64,000 nucleotides of DNA. It comes from Macropodus opercularis (lineage: Eukaryota; Chordata; Actinopteri; Anabantiformes; Osphronemidae). The position numbers were made by a program, and so were the translations under genes. Each line of letters starts with the position of its first letter. Position 1 is the first letter of the stretch. The stretch is from assembly GCA_030770545.1 (NCBI GenBank), contig CM061096.1, positions 13,125,501-13,189,500 on the forward strand, in the 5' to 3' direction. Positions 38,400 through 52,079 of this stretch are shown here, piece by piece. The notes under the pieces are model-generated. The model was not told the origin of the DNA. It ran no database searches and saw only the letters and a list, made by a program, of their open reading frames with translations.

Positions 38400-41300
38400 G
38401 TCCATTTGAGCACAGCAGAGCCGACAGGAAAGTCACTAGTTTTACTGATACAGTATTTAGTTGTAAACCAAAGCTTGACCTGGCGAACGCGCTAGAAGAA
38501 AACACAGTCGAGACCAAACACTATCACCTGACAATAACCTGCCGAGAAAGACTTTTACGAGGTTTGTCCGTTATAGTATAAGATAGATGTTTTGCTCCTC
38601 TCATTCATTTTAAATATGCCAACACATTAGCTCCATCTCTGAATACATTGCAGAGCAATAAACCCCCAATAATGAATGAATAACGATTTAGCGGATTTTC
38701 CGTCTTCTGGCCAGTGAGTGCATCCTCTGAAGATACTCTGTGTTTAGTGGGTTAGTGGGTTTAGGATAGTTCATATTCTTCATGTTGTGTGTAAGGGATC
38801 AAGGCCTCCTGTTGAGCTGCATGACGAAGTTTACACAGTGTGAGTCGGTGCGACCCTGACGAGGACAAAGCAGTAGGAGACGAGTGAACATATGCGTGAT
38901 ATAAGAAGGAGAAGGAGCTGTTGTAATCACGTTTAAGTAAAATGCTTTTACAGAGTTTGTCACTTGCAAAGTTTCACATTTTAAATGCTATAATTCATAT
39001 AATTTCGCCGTCCACTCTCTCCATTAAAAGCATTAAATGGTGGCTGCTGAGTGGGTACAGCAGCACTTAGGGTGCCCTGCTGTCTCACCTCTGTGGAGAA
39101 GAAGGCGCTGTGACATTTAGGCCTCCGTGTTGTGCAGGACCAGGGCCAGCGCTGAAAGCCGGCCGGGGACGCTCACTGAGTGAGGGGTGGAAATGCCAGC
39201 AATCAGTCAGGTGCTAGATCACCATCTCGCCGTTGTATTGTCATCGAGTGGAAGAGACCCCTTAACCCCTTAACTTCAAAACTTTACGCACAACCACATG
39301 TTCAGTTCTCTTCACTGAGCACCGCAGTAATTTGTTAGTGACAAATTATGTGGAAATGTTGCGTTTAGGCGAGCTGGCGTTCAACTGAGTGTGTCTGTGT
39401 TTCCATGCAACCTACACAGGAAGTAAAGAAACAGTGACTCGTTCGTGCTCTGTGGAAGTCTGTCTTCATCTTTTCCTTTACAGTGGCCTGAATCCAGGAG
39501 CAGTCACAGCGGTTTCTGTGCAGCTCAGCTTGGCTAAAACCAGGAAGGGGAAATCCACGTTTGACCACAGCTGACCACACGCACCCACTCGTCTGAATTC
39601 CACAGCTGGACCTCAAACACACATCAAGTCAGCGCAGACTTGTGACTGCACGTCACACGGCACAAACTGCACCGGCCTGCCACCCACACACCCCCGGATG
39701 CTCAAGGTTCTCATTATGGCCTGTAAAAGTCTAAACATACACTCGCATGTATGAGGTATGTCGCTACACACGCGCACACACAAAGAAAGAGCAGAGTGTT
39801 TTACACCCACGGCTCTGTGGAAGGTTACCGTGTCACTGTTAATCAGAACTTCTTCTATTTTCTTAATCTTACTGATGTGTGGTTCATTTGCTCTGCGTCT
39901 GTGTGACGGAGCCAAACCTGTGTTTTCTGCTCTCTCGTCCATGGGAGTCGCACCTTCCACACACGCATTTATTCAACCCCATTGAAGACACTAATGCTTT
40001 TATCGCAGCTCAAGTGTTTCGCGCTCTTCAACACCGATGCCCCGACTTCATTCTCCTCCAGTTTTTGAGCAGCGCTTTCCCCTGCGTCTCTGACTGCGAG
40101 TAATTTGCGCACGCTTCAGGAATGCGATAAACTATGAGAGAAAAGGAAGCTGATGCAGACAGGGGCTAATGCGTATTTATTTCATTGAGCAGCGTTGCTT
40201 GGCAAAGCCACCGTAGCACGTACCCAGGGTAATGGCTTGACAAATCAGATCTGTCAGACTATGCACACTTGCCACTTCTCCTTCCACTACAGGTAAAGCA
40301 ACAGCAGAGTGGGGAGAGAACAAAGAAGATACAGTATGTACAGTATCACACCTCAGAGTTTAATAACCAATTTAAATGTCTGGGTAATAATTCTCTGAGT
40401 TCTTGAGCAGCCTGACAAGTTTAGAATCTGCATGTGATCACTGTCTGCCTCACTGAAAGTGTGACGTCTGTGTCACAGGACAGTCCACTCCCATTCATTT
40501 CCACTTCATTTTTCAATAGCTTTCACTTTTAATTCTTGCAAAACTGCCAAACATTATCCAGAGTTGAATGATGATGAGAGGAAATAATCTGCACATTATT
40601 TAACAATGAACAACCAGCAAATCCCTGTAAGAGAACAAGGAAAGCGAACCCACTGCTGTACAATGGAACACCCGAGACTGTCTGAAGGTCTGGGATCTGC
40701 TGTAGCTGACAGCTCGTACTGTAGAATCAATGTAACCGAGCGAGACGTCACATTCCATTTTGTTTGTTTTGCTGTGGCCAATTTGCTGGATTCTGGTCTC
40801 ATTGCAAGAACTTAAAACGATCATGTGGATCTCCAGTGAAGCGTGCAAAAGCCTACCGCTGCTGGTGGGTGGAAACGTCACCTACAATACACATCTACAT
40901 CTCCACAGATTGCTGCTCTTTATTCGTGGCATGTAACATACAGAGGTTATGCAGCTGTGGTTGCAATCTTCGTACCAAGAGCTGTGTTTAGTGTTTAGTT
41001 TAAAATATATGTGCAACACTGCGATATCATCAGGGTCAGGAGACATCCATAATTCAGGAACTCGGGCTCGTTTAATATCGCAAAAATGTATTTACAATGG
41101 AGAACTAAAAGGTGGAGGCCAAAAAGGGAGGATGGGCTGTAAGCTAATAAAAAGGCTGCATCTGCTCCCTCACTAGAGGCTTGTGCATCCAAATGTTAAT
41201 GTCCCACTCAGGCCCACGTAGAAGCCTCTGGTGTAGGAATCAGCGTATAGCTCAGGACAGAATTCAATAATAAAAAAGTCCACGCGGTGCATTAATCTCA

Positions 41301-42745
41301 TACCTCAGGTTTACACTCAGCAGGAGAAGTCCTACAGTGGCTTTGTCAGATCACAGAACATGACATCACCAGGTTAGAGGGAAGCAGGAACACACTGAGC
41401 CTCAGCAGCGAGGACTCAGGCAACGGCCTTGTTAACGCAACAAAAGGTCAAAGTGAAGCGAAGCATGACGCAACCTTTTCAGGTTCTAGTTAGAAACTTG
41501 TTATGCAAAGGTGTGTAGTGAAGTGAGTGAATACGGATCAGGTAGAAGCATAGCACACAGAACCCTGTGGTCAGACGGACACGGCCAGCTGGAGAGTGGG
41601 ACTGGACTCCATCCAGCTTTCCATCGGTTTTACCCGTCTTTCTCCCCCTTCTCTGTATTCTCGTTGTGAGGCACATTGATAACTGATTTCATTTGTGCTG
41701 TGCAAGCTAATATTCAATCACTGCGAGCTCCTGACCTTTGAAGTGTGAAACACTTAGCCGTGCTAATTCTGTCGCCATCCAAGCAGGCCTACACATTGCC
41801 AGGCAATAACAGGTTATCCGCTCTGCCATTTCATTTACATGTCATTTGACAGTTTGTTTTTCATATACTGTGGCTTAATGAATCTCTGCAAATAAGTCAA
41901 TATTAGTTTCAGAATAATTCAGGTTGAAAGATTTGAGCAGCTGATGGTTCACTGTTTAAGAAATTCTATGTTTCACTGCTTATTCATAACTAACAGCAGT
42001 TAAATGTTTAATATTTATTACACAGACATTTATTCTGAGCATTAATTTGTCTAGAACACATCAAGAGATATCAGGCGGGTTCTCATTTTTTGGCAACCAA
42101 ACATATTCACATAAATTCTTCCACAACATAAAAGTCATTTGATATATCACGTTTCTAATAAAATATCTATTATATATTTTTTGCCACGTATGGGAAGGCT
42201 AAGCTGTGGAATCGCTGCTACTGACGAACATAACCGTGCACTTGTTAAGGTCAATGTACATATTCGTTAATGCCAGTGTCAACTGTGTTCAGCTCCTTGC
42301 TTTTCTTCACGTGTCAAATTATTTCTTGCAGCAAAAATGAGAAACACGTCGTGTGCTTTGCGGGGGAGATTTTCCCAGCCACGAGAGAAAGGTTGCAATA
42401 AATTGCCAATGTGGCCCAGTGACATGTTGAAAACTACTTTTCACCTGAATTGTAACCCCAGAGATTGCAAATGAGGAAATGAGGTTTATTTTCCTTTTCA
42501 CAAAAGAGTTCGACAACCAATGTGCTTCTGTTGAGCTGTTTTTTCAGGTTTTGCCATTTGAAAACAAACTGCTATGTAAAGTCACATGACCTGGGTCTTA
42601 TTGCAGCATCGCTGATGGAAAAATAACACGACGCAAATCATGCTCTCAGCTTAACAAAACCAACAACAACCTTAGTTACGTTACAGCCTTCACTCTATAA
42701 GACTTACTGTATTTTGCTGTGTGCTTTGAGAACATCGTTGCATCA

Positions 42746-42781
42746 CTGGATTAGATAATCCCAAGGATTATCTAAATCCAG
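42746..42781. repeat. Near-perfect palindrome with GATA and OTX-type motifs
   Basis: The left arm CTGGATTAGATAATCC (42746-42761) and right arm GGATTATCTAAATCCAG (42765-42781) pair fully except for one extra base in the right arm, with a three-base spacer. Each arm carries an AGATAA GATA-type word overlapping a TAATCC word typical of OTX/PITX/CRX homeodomains, in opposite orientation. The structure is directly visible. Factor binding is inferred from motif identity only. Confidence 0.9.
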
Positions 42782-45679
42782 CATTAAACACGACAGTGAG
42801 TCTAAGAAGAGACACCTGATGAGTAAATGTTTTTGTAGAAGCATCCGACAGTAAATAACAAATCTAGATCTATAAATTATAGTATTTTACCACTTGTATT
42901 ACACAGTAAAAAGGAAAAGCAGAATCCATGATGCTGCACTAGATGTTTTATAAAGGATAGTACTTTCAATTTTATAAAATGTTTCATTTAGTTATCAAAT
43001 ATACAACCGTGTATTTCTGCTGTCTTTGAAATACAAGTACATGAGTCCCCAAAATGAAATCCATCACTTGTCAACACGTCCGTGTTGAATATTGATTGTA
43101 TTTTAGAGAAAACAGAAAACAAGAATGTGACTCTATGACAAACCAGGTTAAAGTAAATACATGTATATTCACTGTTCATTGGTAGTGACAACTCAAAACA
43201 GCACCGTGCAAAGCGTCAACTAATGCAGCTGTTCTCACCCACTGCCTCTGGACTGAACACGCTTTCATACAAACTCAGACTTATTACAATGTTTTCTCCT
43301 TAAACTAGAAAAACCGTCCCCACCAAAGCGAGCGTTGTCACATATTTAAGATCTAAAATGGTCCGTCTACTGTTTTTGTGTCTCAGGTGATGCCCTGGGT
43401 AAGTATATACCTCACAACCCAGAATTAGCTTATTTTCGTCCATCTACTTCCAAAGTGCTGTCACAGAGGGGGGAAAAGTATCTTTGACTGAGACACACAG
43501 GACAGTTTAGGGCTATCTAGGCAATCAGCTGCTTTCCAGTACCTATTATACCCATGAGGAGCCTGCACAGCTCCTCTAAATGTCTCCCAGCAGCAATGCT
43601 CTCCAACTGGCTCCCATATTTCTGCTCCACTGGACGGTAAAATAAAATCCCGGCAGCTGCACACAAACACGCACACGCATAGATATACAGTGCTAAGTGC
43701 CTTGCAAGAAGGATTTACAATTAAAGGCACATTGGCTGTTCTCACTGAATGCAAAACGGACTCTTTGAGTGATCGACTGCCTTCCAGGGCGACAAACCAA
43801 TGCTGAGAATATTCCACTGTAAGGCTCATCACTTTCTGTTTATGTTGTCCATACATATTAATGGATGTTCACAGTGACATACAGAACACAGCGGTTGAGA
43901 ACTTGTGCAGCTGAACTGATAATGGAGACTAAATCCGTGCTACAAATTAAAACTAGATAAATACTCACCATGGCCTGTCACCATCTACACGCGTTGAACC
44001 CTAGAACGACATATTTGTGCTAACATCTGAGCCTCGTGTCTCGCAACCGCGGCTGTTTTCTCGGGAACCAAGCCACGGCCGACTGTTTGGTATCTGTAAG
44101 TGTTGAATACATGTCTCCATCTGTTGGACTGTGTCATCCATTGTGTACCCATTGTGTGGAAATGCATGGACGAGCTGATGCGTCGCCTGCCATCCGCTTT
44201 GTTGGCAACACACGAACACATGCGACGGGAAGATACAGCGACACTAGACAAAAACATTTACGCTATTCCTTTGGCCGCCACATTTAAAGTGAGATCCATC
44301 GGTGGATGCACTGCAGTAAAGCTCCAGCTCCCACTGTGAAGAACTACAACTTCATAAAATTCACAGTAGAGCTGGACTGAACTGGACTTTACAGGTTTGA
44401 CCTCGTATGCCAGTGACCACAGCACGTGTGCAGACACGAAGCCGAAATCTTCTGATTAAGTGAAAGACGCATGTTTTATTTATTTTACTGCTTGGAAAAT
44501 AAATATGTTGTAACTGGAGTAAATGCTGTTTGCCTTTAATAGAAATCGCAACGTTATGCAAGTCTTATTGCAACAGTGATGAAATTAGCGAAGAGACAAG
44601 ATGAGGTGAAAAACAAAAACAAATCCTAGACCACAGCCCTGACAAACCATTTGTGCCTCTGTTGGGTTTGTACAAACATTCAGCCCATTGTTTGCTGCAC
44701 AGTAGCTGTGTTTCAACACTAGTGTGCTGCCTTTGTGTGACTGGAAACCGCATTCAGCAGAATTTATACGGATTCCAAATGTTGTTAAAAATAAATAAAA
44801 TAAATACGAGAAAAAACCCAGCCTGCCTGACATTCTGCACGTCACATCCCTCTGTTTGCAATCTGAACATTCTCACTCCTCTCCTCCCTGGAGAATAAGC
44901 TTCATCCTCTGAGATATTTAAATCAGCGTGAGTTGGAAGCTCCTCATCCAAAACTTGTGTTTTCTATTTGTAGGCATACACCAAATCAAAGCACTCTCTC
45001 TATGTTTCCTCTTTAGTGGCACATAAATTCATAAAGTAGATAAAGGCCAGAGCCCCACTCGCTGCACTGCTTTGTTCGAGTGCCTGCGACATGTTTTCCA
45101 GTGTGTGTTTACCGACATTGCTTTTATTGAGGTGCTCCCATTGTGGGGCGAATGTATTTGCGTATGAAAGCGTATGGATAACACTGTTTGGACCCAGTAA
45201 AAGGCTGGAAACCTTCCTTCAAGGTTAACACACTAGAATCATTTTTCCTGCCACACATTGAGTGTCCTATCTTCAGTGGTTCTCAAATCCAAAAACAAGA
45301 ATCTCGCGTGCAGTCAATCCACATTCAAGGACTTAGTATCTGCACGTGAAGCCACTTTTCAGCTGCGGGGACGAGATGAAACAGGTTGAAAACTGTGATA
45401 TTTTATGGTTTAAATCATAAAAATCATAGAGAGGATGGAGATCTATACGAAAAAAAGATGACACAAAAAAATTAAGAAATTGAAGACATTTTTGCTGCTC
45501 TTGGATACAGAGAGTCCACAACATTAACGCTCGCCTCAAAAGCCTCGGCTGAAGGAGGCGACAACCTCCCTGTGACCACCCACTCAGGACAACTGCCGAA
45601 GGATGGCTCCGCAATTATGTCAGTACAGTGCAACTTGGTTTTGATGTACCATAAACCCATTATTTTTATGTGGCTGATA

Positions 45680-45760
45680 GGGGCTTAATTAGAAACATAA
45701 TGAATCCACTGCACATCTGACAAGGCTAATTAAGCCTGACTGAAATGCAGGGATAATTGG
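45680..45760. promoter_or_regulatory. Candidate noncoding regulatory element, homeodomain-word cluster
   Basis: Within 80 bases there are GGCTTAATTAG, GGCTAATTAAGCC (a near-palindrome with a TAATTA core) and GGATAATTGG. Clustered TAAT words in unbroken non-repetitive sequence are typical of developmental enhancers, but this region is A+T-rich and chance clustering is possible. Target gene is unknown; fam20c is the nearest one visible. Confidence 0.3.
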
Positions 45761-46720
45761 GTCTCCAGTTCAGGGCCCAGAACATCGACCCAGACCATCT
45801 TCCCTGAGCGTGCACACGGGTCCCCAGCTCCCTAGGCTCTTTATTCCAACCAGACAAGATGGACGGTCAGTATATCGTTACACCAAGAAAAAGCCTATCT
45901 CACAACGCTGACTGTCTCATTTGGTACCCACCCTGTGTATCTGTTGTGAGCTTTGTGATCCATGGAAACTCCTGATGCCCTTTATAATCCCATTAAAGCT
46001 ATTGTCTCCAGCTTATGGCTCTCTCGCTGGAGGAGAGGAACAAAAGAACGTCTGGGCTGCTAGAGCAGAGCAGACGTTCGTGGCTCAGGTGTATTTGGCA
46101 GAGGGAGTCGAAGGTTATCAATCACGCTGGCTCTCTTTTTGACTTTTAGAGACACACTTCTTTCACTGTCATATCTGCAACCTTGAATTCAATTTGCTGG
46201 ATATTGTAGTTTCGGGTTGCCTTCGATTTTGAAAACTTCGCAATCAGTGCAGATGCTCAACGTGGTCTGTGATAAATGTGAATATATATTACACAGCCGA
46301 TGGTTCGGGGGGAAGAGACTGAACCAAGCCGTTGCCATCTGCCAGCATAAACTGGTCGACCCATCACCAGTGCAATTATGTAACAAAGACCATGAATTTA
46401 TGTCGACACTTGGGCTGAAATGTAATTACGGTGAGGGAGAGAGAAAACCGACAAATCGACGATGACGAGTGCGGATGTGGGAAAGCAACACATGACAATC
46501 TAAAAACAACAAAGACTGCCAGACAGACACAGGTGAAAAGGAGAGTTGTCGGCACACAGGGGAACAAAGACACAGAGCACTTACAGCGTGAGGAGGATGA
46601 TAGCGGCAGCAACAAAAGAAGTCAGATAATCACAGCTGCCTAGGTGACAGCACGGCGTGATTAACACTAATGACCCTACACTTTATGAGCCTCTACAAAG
46701 ACAATTAGTCCTCCCACTAT

Positions 46721-46750
46721 CCTCCTCCTCCATCTCCTCCTCCTCTCTCT
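46721..46750. repeat. Polypyrimidine tract, CCT-rich
   Basis: Thirty bases nearly all C or T, built from CCT and CT units, interrupted by a single A. Confidence 0.8.
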
Positions 46751-48907
46751 AGGGCTGTGTACACGAATTTAACCCACACCTCTCCCTCCTTCACTCCAGT
46801 CCCACTCATGTTTGCTGATTTTCTTTGTTGGTGTCGAGAGGGAGAGGCTCGACAGTGGGTTTGGGACACACACACCGGCCCTAACCGCAACCATTGCTTA
46901 CTCTGAAGCTCGGCTCCCATCCCAGCCTGCACGGATGCACAAATTAAAGCACTTTTCAACACAATTACATTTTCCCTCTGTGCAAACAGAGCGAAGACTA
47001 GAACCCCCCAGTGTTCACAGGCTGTCTGGCATTAAAAACTAATCCCCATGTCAGGACCACATGCCAATAGATGCAGAGCACGAGGGCTCCAATACTGTCT
47101 GCAGACAAGCTGCGAGTGCCAGAGCTGGACTAACATAACGTATAGTAATTAGCAGACTGCAGACTCTCTCAGACACCTTTGTGGTGCAGGTTGAAGAATG
47201 GCTGCAATTTATCTTGTGTCCCCAAAACTGAGTTAGAAACGTGACAGATGTGTGTGCGTGGCACAAAGAGGAGTAGCTTCGTACAGTATACAGTAGTTTG
47301 TTCATGAGTTTTGAGAAGCCAGTAGGATTGAAGGCCTGCTGTATATTTAGCATGTATGTTTGTCACTGAATGTAGGGGCTTAGGCCAGCAGCTAATCACC
47401 ATCACTTTGGTTTGCTGTACTGACATTTGATTTAGTCTGGATCTCTTTTCGTTTGATTTTTCCCGTCTTCCCCGCTGACATGTCTAACGATCTGCTGCAT
47501 TTCAAGACACATTACTGATGGGATGACAGCAAATCAAAGGGCATCAAGGCTATTATTGTGAATTCTGACCACAGCTGTCGGACTACATTGCCACACGAGA
47601 AACCAAACAGTACTGTCAGTACAATGGCAAACTTAACAATAACCTACAGTCAATGAGCAGCCCCAGCATCCTGGAAGATCAGCAGAAGACTCACTGACTA
47701 GTGCTCAGGGTTCGTCTGAATGAACCCAGCAACCACGCAGGGCTCGACACCACCGCTGAGTGGATACATCTTCCGAATACTAAACATTTCTTATATAACT
47801 TCAAAACGTATCTGCCTGATTCATCTGGACTCAAAAGAGGGCTCCAAAGTCAGAAGTCATGTTCATGTGGTGAGCAAACAAAGTTCAAACTCGCCGCTGC
47901 CCTATAACGATTCTTGGACATGATATTAACCAGCACACATTTCTGAGCTGCCAACCTCTGGCCTTTAGATCCAACTTTATTTTAACTCATTAGATGCTGG
48001 CACAAATATTTCTTAATGGATGACGATCCATAAATAAAAAGGAGTAAGGTGAAAACCTCCCAGGGGGTTAATATTTTTCCTGGGCTGTAGCTTGTACGAT
48101 TACTGATTAAATAGACCTGAAAGTTTCCTGCTCATTAATCAAAAGGCAGCACAACACAAACTGCAAACGTTTTGTGGAATTTTCATACTTGGTATGTAAA
48201 TGACTGTAAAGCTGCTGCTCCCACTGCGCACGCGACAGAGTGTTAAAATGAGATAATGAGAGAAATGAAGCGTGAAAAGAGGAAGAGACTACTGTAAGTG
48301 ATATCCTGATTTATCCCCAGTCTGGAATGAAATGACGCTCTCTCTCAGTGAAACAGGACTCAAGCCCAATTTCTTGCTCGATGGCACCCGCTGATACATT
48401 ATTTTGGAACAAACGCGTGACAGCGTTCAGAGTAATTTAAAGACACATGTAAACTGAATGAGCTGCGACAGAAGTGTCTGAGCCAGAACCAGCTAAGCAG
48501 CTCAGACTCAGCGCTATATGTACCACAGCACAGGTTTCGTATGTGTTGCAGCTCTGCAATACGGTCCAGTCCGCTGTGGCTAAAGCATGTTTATGTATAC
48601 GCCCGACTCCTACACAGAGTTTAGTGTTTGGCAGCTGGGATGATCATTCATTCTGACCACATTCACCCAGACTTCATAGCAGCACTCAAGACAAAGCCAC
48701 TGGCAATGAAGTTTATGCAGAAACTGACATTTACTCCAATGAGTAAATTTAAGTAAATCATATAATCAACCAGCTGTGGCATGTGTTGCTCTTTCCCTCG
48801 TTATCCTTCTTTATGAAGCATCATACTGCTGTTTTTATGACCTCCACTCTCTGGAAACGTTTATTCATTCCTACCATCTTCCTCCCTTCCTTCCCTCCTT
48901 ACAGGGA

Positions 48908-48930
48908 CCCCCCCCCCCCACACACACACT
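48908..48930. repeat. C12 run joined to a CA repeat
   Basis: Twelve C followed directly by about five CA units. Length is probably variable. Confidence 0.85.
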
Positions 48931-51428
48931 CCTCTAGAAACAGAGTGGAGCCTGTCTACTGCTGCTGAATTTGATGTGCTCTTGTGACAGGAGGACTAAA
49001 TTATTTTCTCCTCTTACCCCTTAACTGTGGGTAGTATGAAAGATAAATGACCCTGGGTGGAACGCATGCTGTGGACTTTTTTTATATTCTCTTTACTTAT
49101 TTAGCAGACAAAAGAGAATTGGTGGGGAGTAGTGAAGTGGAAAGAAAGATGTGCCAACATGTGAACAGATTTGCCTGCAGGGAGGTGCTACATAATCCTG
49201 CAAACTAGGTGCCCAGGCAGACCCAGAGGAACTCCAAAACATACAGCGCATCGGGCGTGTGTGTGGGCACCGATGCCGTTTGCGTGTGTGCATGGGCTAA
49301 CATGGACGTGAGCATGTTTAAATGATGGTGTGGGGCCAAACAGGATCCCACGTGGCCAGACTGCTAAGTGGAACAGAAGAGTTAATGGGATATTTATCAA
49401 ACGAGGACACTCGTCCAAAGACAAGGAGAAATAAACAAGCGTGTGTGACCGGGGCATCCTTGGCTGTTAGGATAAACAAGCGTGGAGCACGCAAGTCTAA
49501 TGGCCACTAGATGAAATGTGCTGTGCGTATCCTCTAAGAGCTTGGCTGGCACCGGGGCTGCTTTATTATTTAAGTGACAGAGTAATTGAGAGTGGGCTCA
49601 TACTCCAATGATAGTGAATATGAAGAATAACGGATGGGATTCTAGCATCAGTTTTAATTTTGGCAGAGGTCTGTGCAGCTGTACAACGTATGAGCGCATA
49701 TGTCATCTCTGCAGCCTTATCATTTAGAGCGAAGAAAAGGCCATTTTAGATGTTGTATGAATGCTGCTTACATGGAGTTTACAAAATGACTTATGAGTTA
49801 TGAAAGCTTTGGGATGAAATTCAAAACAACAGATGCGACAAAGTGTATTATTGGAATTATGCACATGATGCAGCAGCGCTGCAAACACACAACATCTGTC
49901 TGTGGGAGAATATAGAAAAGCTTGGAGATCACCACCATCTTGTAGTAATCAAGTAAAACAAACTTAGAGCATCAATATGTGGCCTATTAAGCAAATCACG
50001 GAACGAGCCGAGACATGGAAAACAATGATCAACGGAAGTAAAGTATGGATCGGCTCCACCACACGAGCAAGCTCATTAGGACGCCGCGATGCTAAATCTC
50101 ATTTCATGGGTCACCAGTAACTGCCTGAGGACCTGATGTAAGTGTAATTGATTCACACCTTTGACCCTTGGCATCTATTGTAAAGTACATTTTGTCACAC
50201 TGTGCTCCTCTTGGTTTCTCCACTAGCGTGGCGACTGAAACCTGACCATCATAGAGCTCAGTAGGTGTCAGAACGTCAACTTTCATCACAACAATCCAAA
50301 GCAGAACAAATGTGTCATTATTTTCAGGTGAAAGAAGTAATTTGAGTGGATGAAGCTACAGGGGATGCAGCAAGCGGTTCTCTGACTCTGAAGGCAGCCA
50401 CAGATGGGAAGTGGTCCCCCTCCTTCCGTACACTTAACATACTTCAAATTTTACTTGGCAAAATTCATACTCTGCAGAGTGGCAGTTCATTTTCACTTTA
50501 AACAGCCGGGTGCTGATGGATTTTTCAATAAGCCTTTATTAAACCCGATGCAGTTTTACAGTATGTTGATTTGTGCTCTGAGAGCTGTCAACATTCTGAG
50601 AAGCATGAACATTAATTCCGCACTAAATCCTCCTGTTAAAAGTAAAGCCTGCAGCTGAAGTTGCAAACAAATGCATGAAAACCTCTCAAAGCATAATTAT
50701 GGAACGCAAATACACCAACATGTTAACGTTCTGCATGAAAGGCGAGCCGTCCGTACGCCACGCTGTCGCAGATCATGGCAAGACTCTCAGTCAGACTGAA
50801 ATAGTGCCTTTGAAATCAGAGGCTTATGCTCAGCGATTCTGCATCTGCTTCTGACGACGTCTCACCTGAGAGTTTCTGCAAACAGAAAAGAAATGGGGTC
50901 CTGCACGTACGGCCCCTCAAGTACTGTACACTGAAATCAGAACTGCAGTCAGAAATGAAGTAAAGAACCGGTAAAGACTCGACGCATGTTTAAATGACTG
51001 CATTATTTCTGGCTGCCTGTTTGTTGTTATTGTTGTGATGTGCATAACAAAAGTTTATTACAATGACGGCCAGGTTTTATTTATGGATGTATCTCTGCAC
51101 TCAATGTGTCATTCGCCATCTGCAGGGACAGGAAATAGTGTTCACACGTCAATCACAACTGCTGCAGCCTTGGAAAGCAAGGTGAGGCAGCCTCCAGGGA
51201 CATTTGGTTTAGGGACTGATGTGTTAGCTTGACATTTTATTGCATTATACTGTGTCAGAGCTGCAGCGATTCAGAACAGAGAAGAAGAGGACCATTGCTA
51301 AAAATCTCTCATTTTTATGGACTGCACAAGTTATTATTCTGCAAATTCTCTATTATGTAGACTTTGTTTTATGTCATATTCATAACGCTCACTAAAATGG
51401 GAAACCAGCAAAGTAGACAAAGGAGTAG

Positions 51429-51430
<2 letters not shown>

Positions 51431-51468
<38 letters not shown>
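51431..51468. repeat. CAA trinucleotide microsatellite
   Basis: About twelve uninterrupted CAA units. This is the longest pure microsatellite in the window. Confidence 0.95.
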
Positions 51469-51872
51469 CAATGTCAAAAAAGAAAAAGAGGCCCTGGGAG
51501 AAATCACATTAGGGAGGAAGAGGGAAAAGGATAAAACGCAGCTTCTTGCTGCTGGTGTAGTCTTGTTGTTCTGTGGTCAGTCCATTCCCTGATGTCTGAG
51601 TGTTGCCATATTAAGAGACTGTCAGAACAAGTCAGTTTCCACCAGATCTACTCCCAAGTACATCACTTAGGGACCTATATAAATAACCCACTGTCTCTCC
51701 TCTGCATTGTACTGGCAATAAGCGCTGCTCAAAGGCACGGGCAGAAACGAGAACACGCCTCTAAGTATGATCGAACGTGTCTCGCTCTATCCTCCATCAG
51801 TGCATGAGAAACAAGACAACTGTTTGAAATCCCAACTAATAACCAGTGGTTATCCAATATTTGAGCTGATTT

Positions 51873-51980
51873 ATAGCTGATGTACCGCCTCTCATCTAAA
51901 TGACAGCTGGGACGGGCTCCAGCTCCCCCCGCGACCCTCACGAGAACAGAGCGCTTGGAGAAGAGTGACTGACTGAGTGA
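51873..51980. repeat. Teleost dispersed-repeat (SINE/LINE tail) remnant
   Basis: The series GTACCGCCTCTCATCTAAATG, GCTGGGACGGGCTCCAGCTC and CCCCGCGACCCTCACGAG, followed by an AGCGCTTGGAGAA segment and a GACTGACTGAG tail, matches the 3' end of a very common fish retroposon type that I recall as ending in a short tetranucleotide repeat. The copy is diverged. I cannot name the exact family without a repeat library. Confidence 0.65.
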
Positions 51981-52008
51981 TTTGCAGCCAGAATAATAAC
52001 GCTTTAAC

Positions 52009-52079
52009 TAGGGCTGCACCCACTGACTGGTTTTCTGTCCAATAATCTATAGGTTGTTTGTCGATTCATCTGTAGATTA
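52009..52079. mobile_element. Degenerate DNA-transposon-type terminal fragment
   Basis: TAGGGCTGCA followed by CCAATAATCTATAGG and TGTCGATTCATCTGTAGATTA resembles the widespread teleost element that begins TAGGGCTGCAAC and continues with repeated ATCGATTA words. Only one end is recognisable and it is heavily mutated. No transposase frame is nearby. Family assignment is from memory and uncertain. Confidence 0.5.

Larger units (their letters stand above)
34001..44000. other. Upstream region without an intact gene, part 2
   Basis: Intergenic DNA with a GT microsatellite at 34222-34242, a short TA repeat at 38388-38399 and the palindrome at 42746-42781. No reading frame here has codon or motif support on either strand. 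Several AT-rich stretches may be noncoding elements, but single-sequence reading cannot establish that. Confidence 0.7.

Noticed and set aside
43461..43856. Minus-strand open frame of 131 codons
   Set aside because: Composition follows CA-repeat and low-complexity sequence (VCVCVFVCS-like run). No family resemblance.
51431..51468. Regularly spaced repeat considered as a CRISPR-like array
   Set aside because: It is a pure CAA microsatellite with no spacers, in a vertebrate genome.
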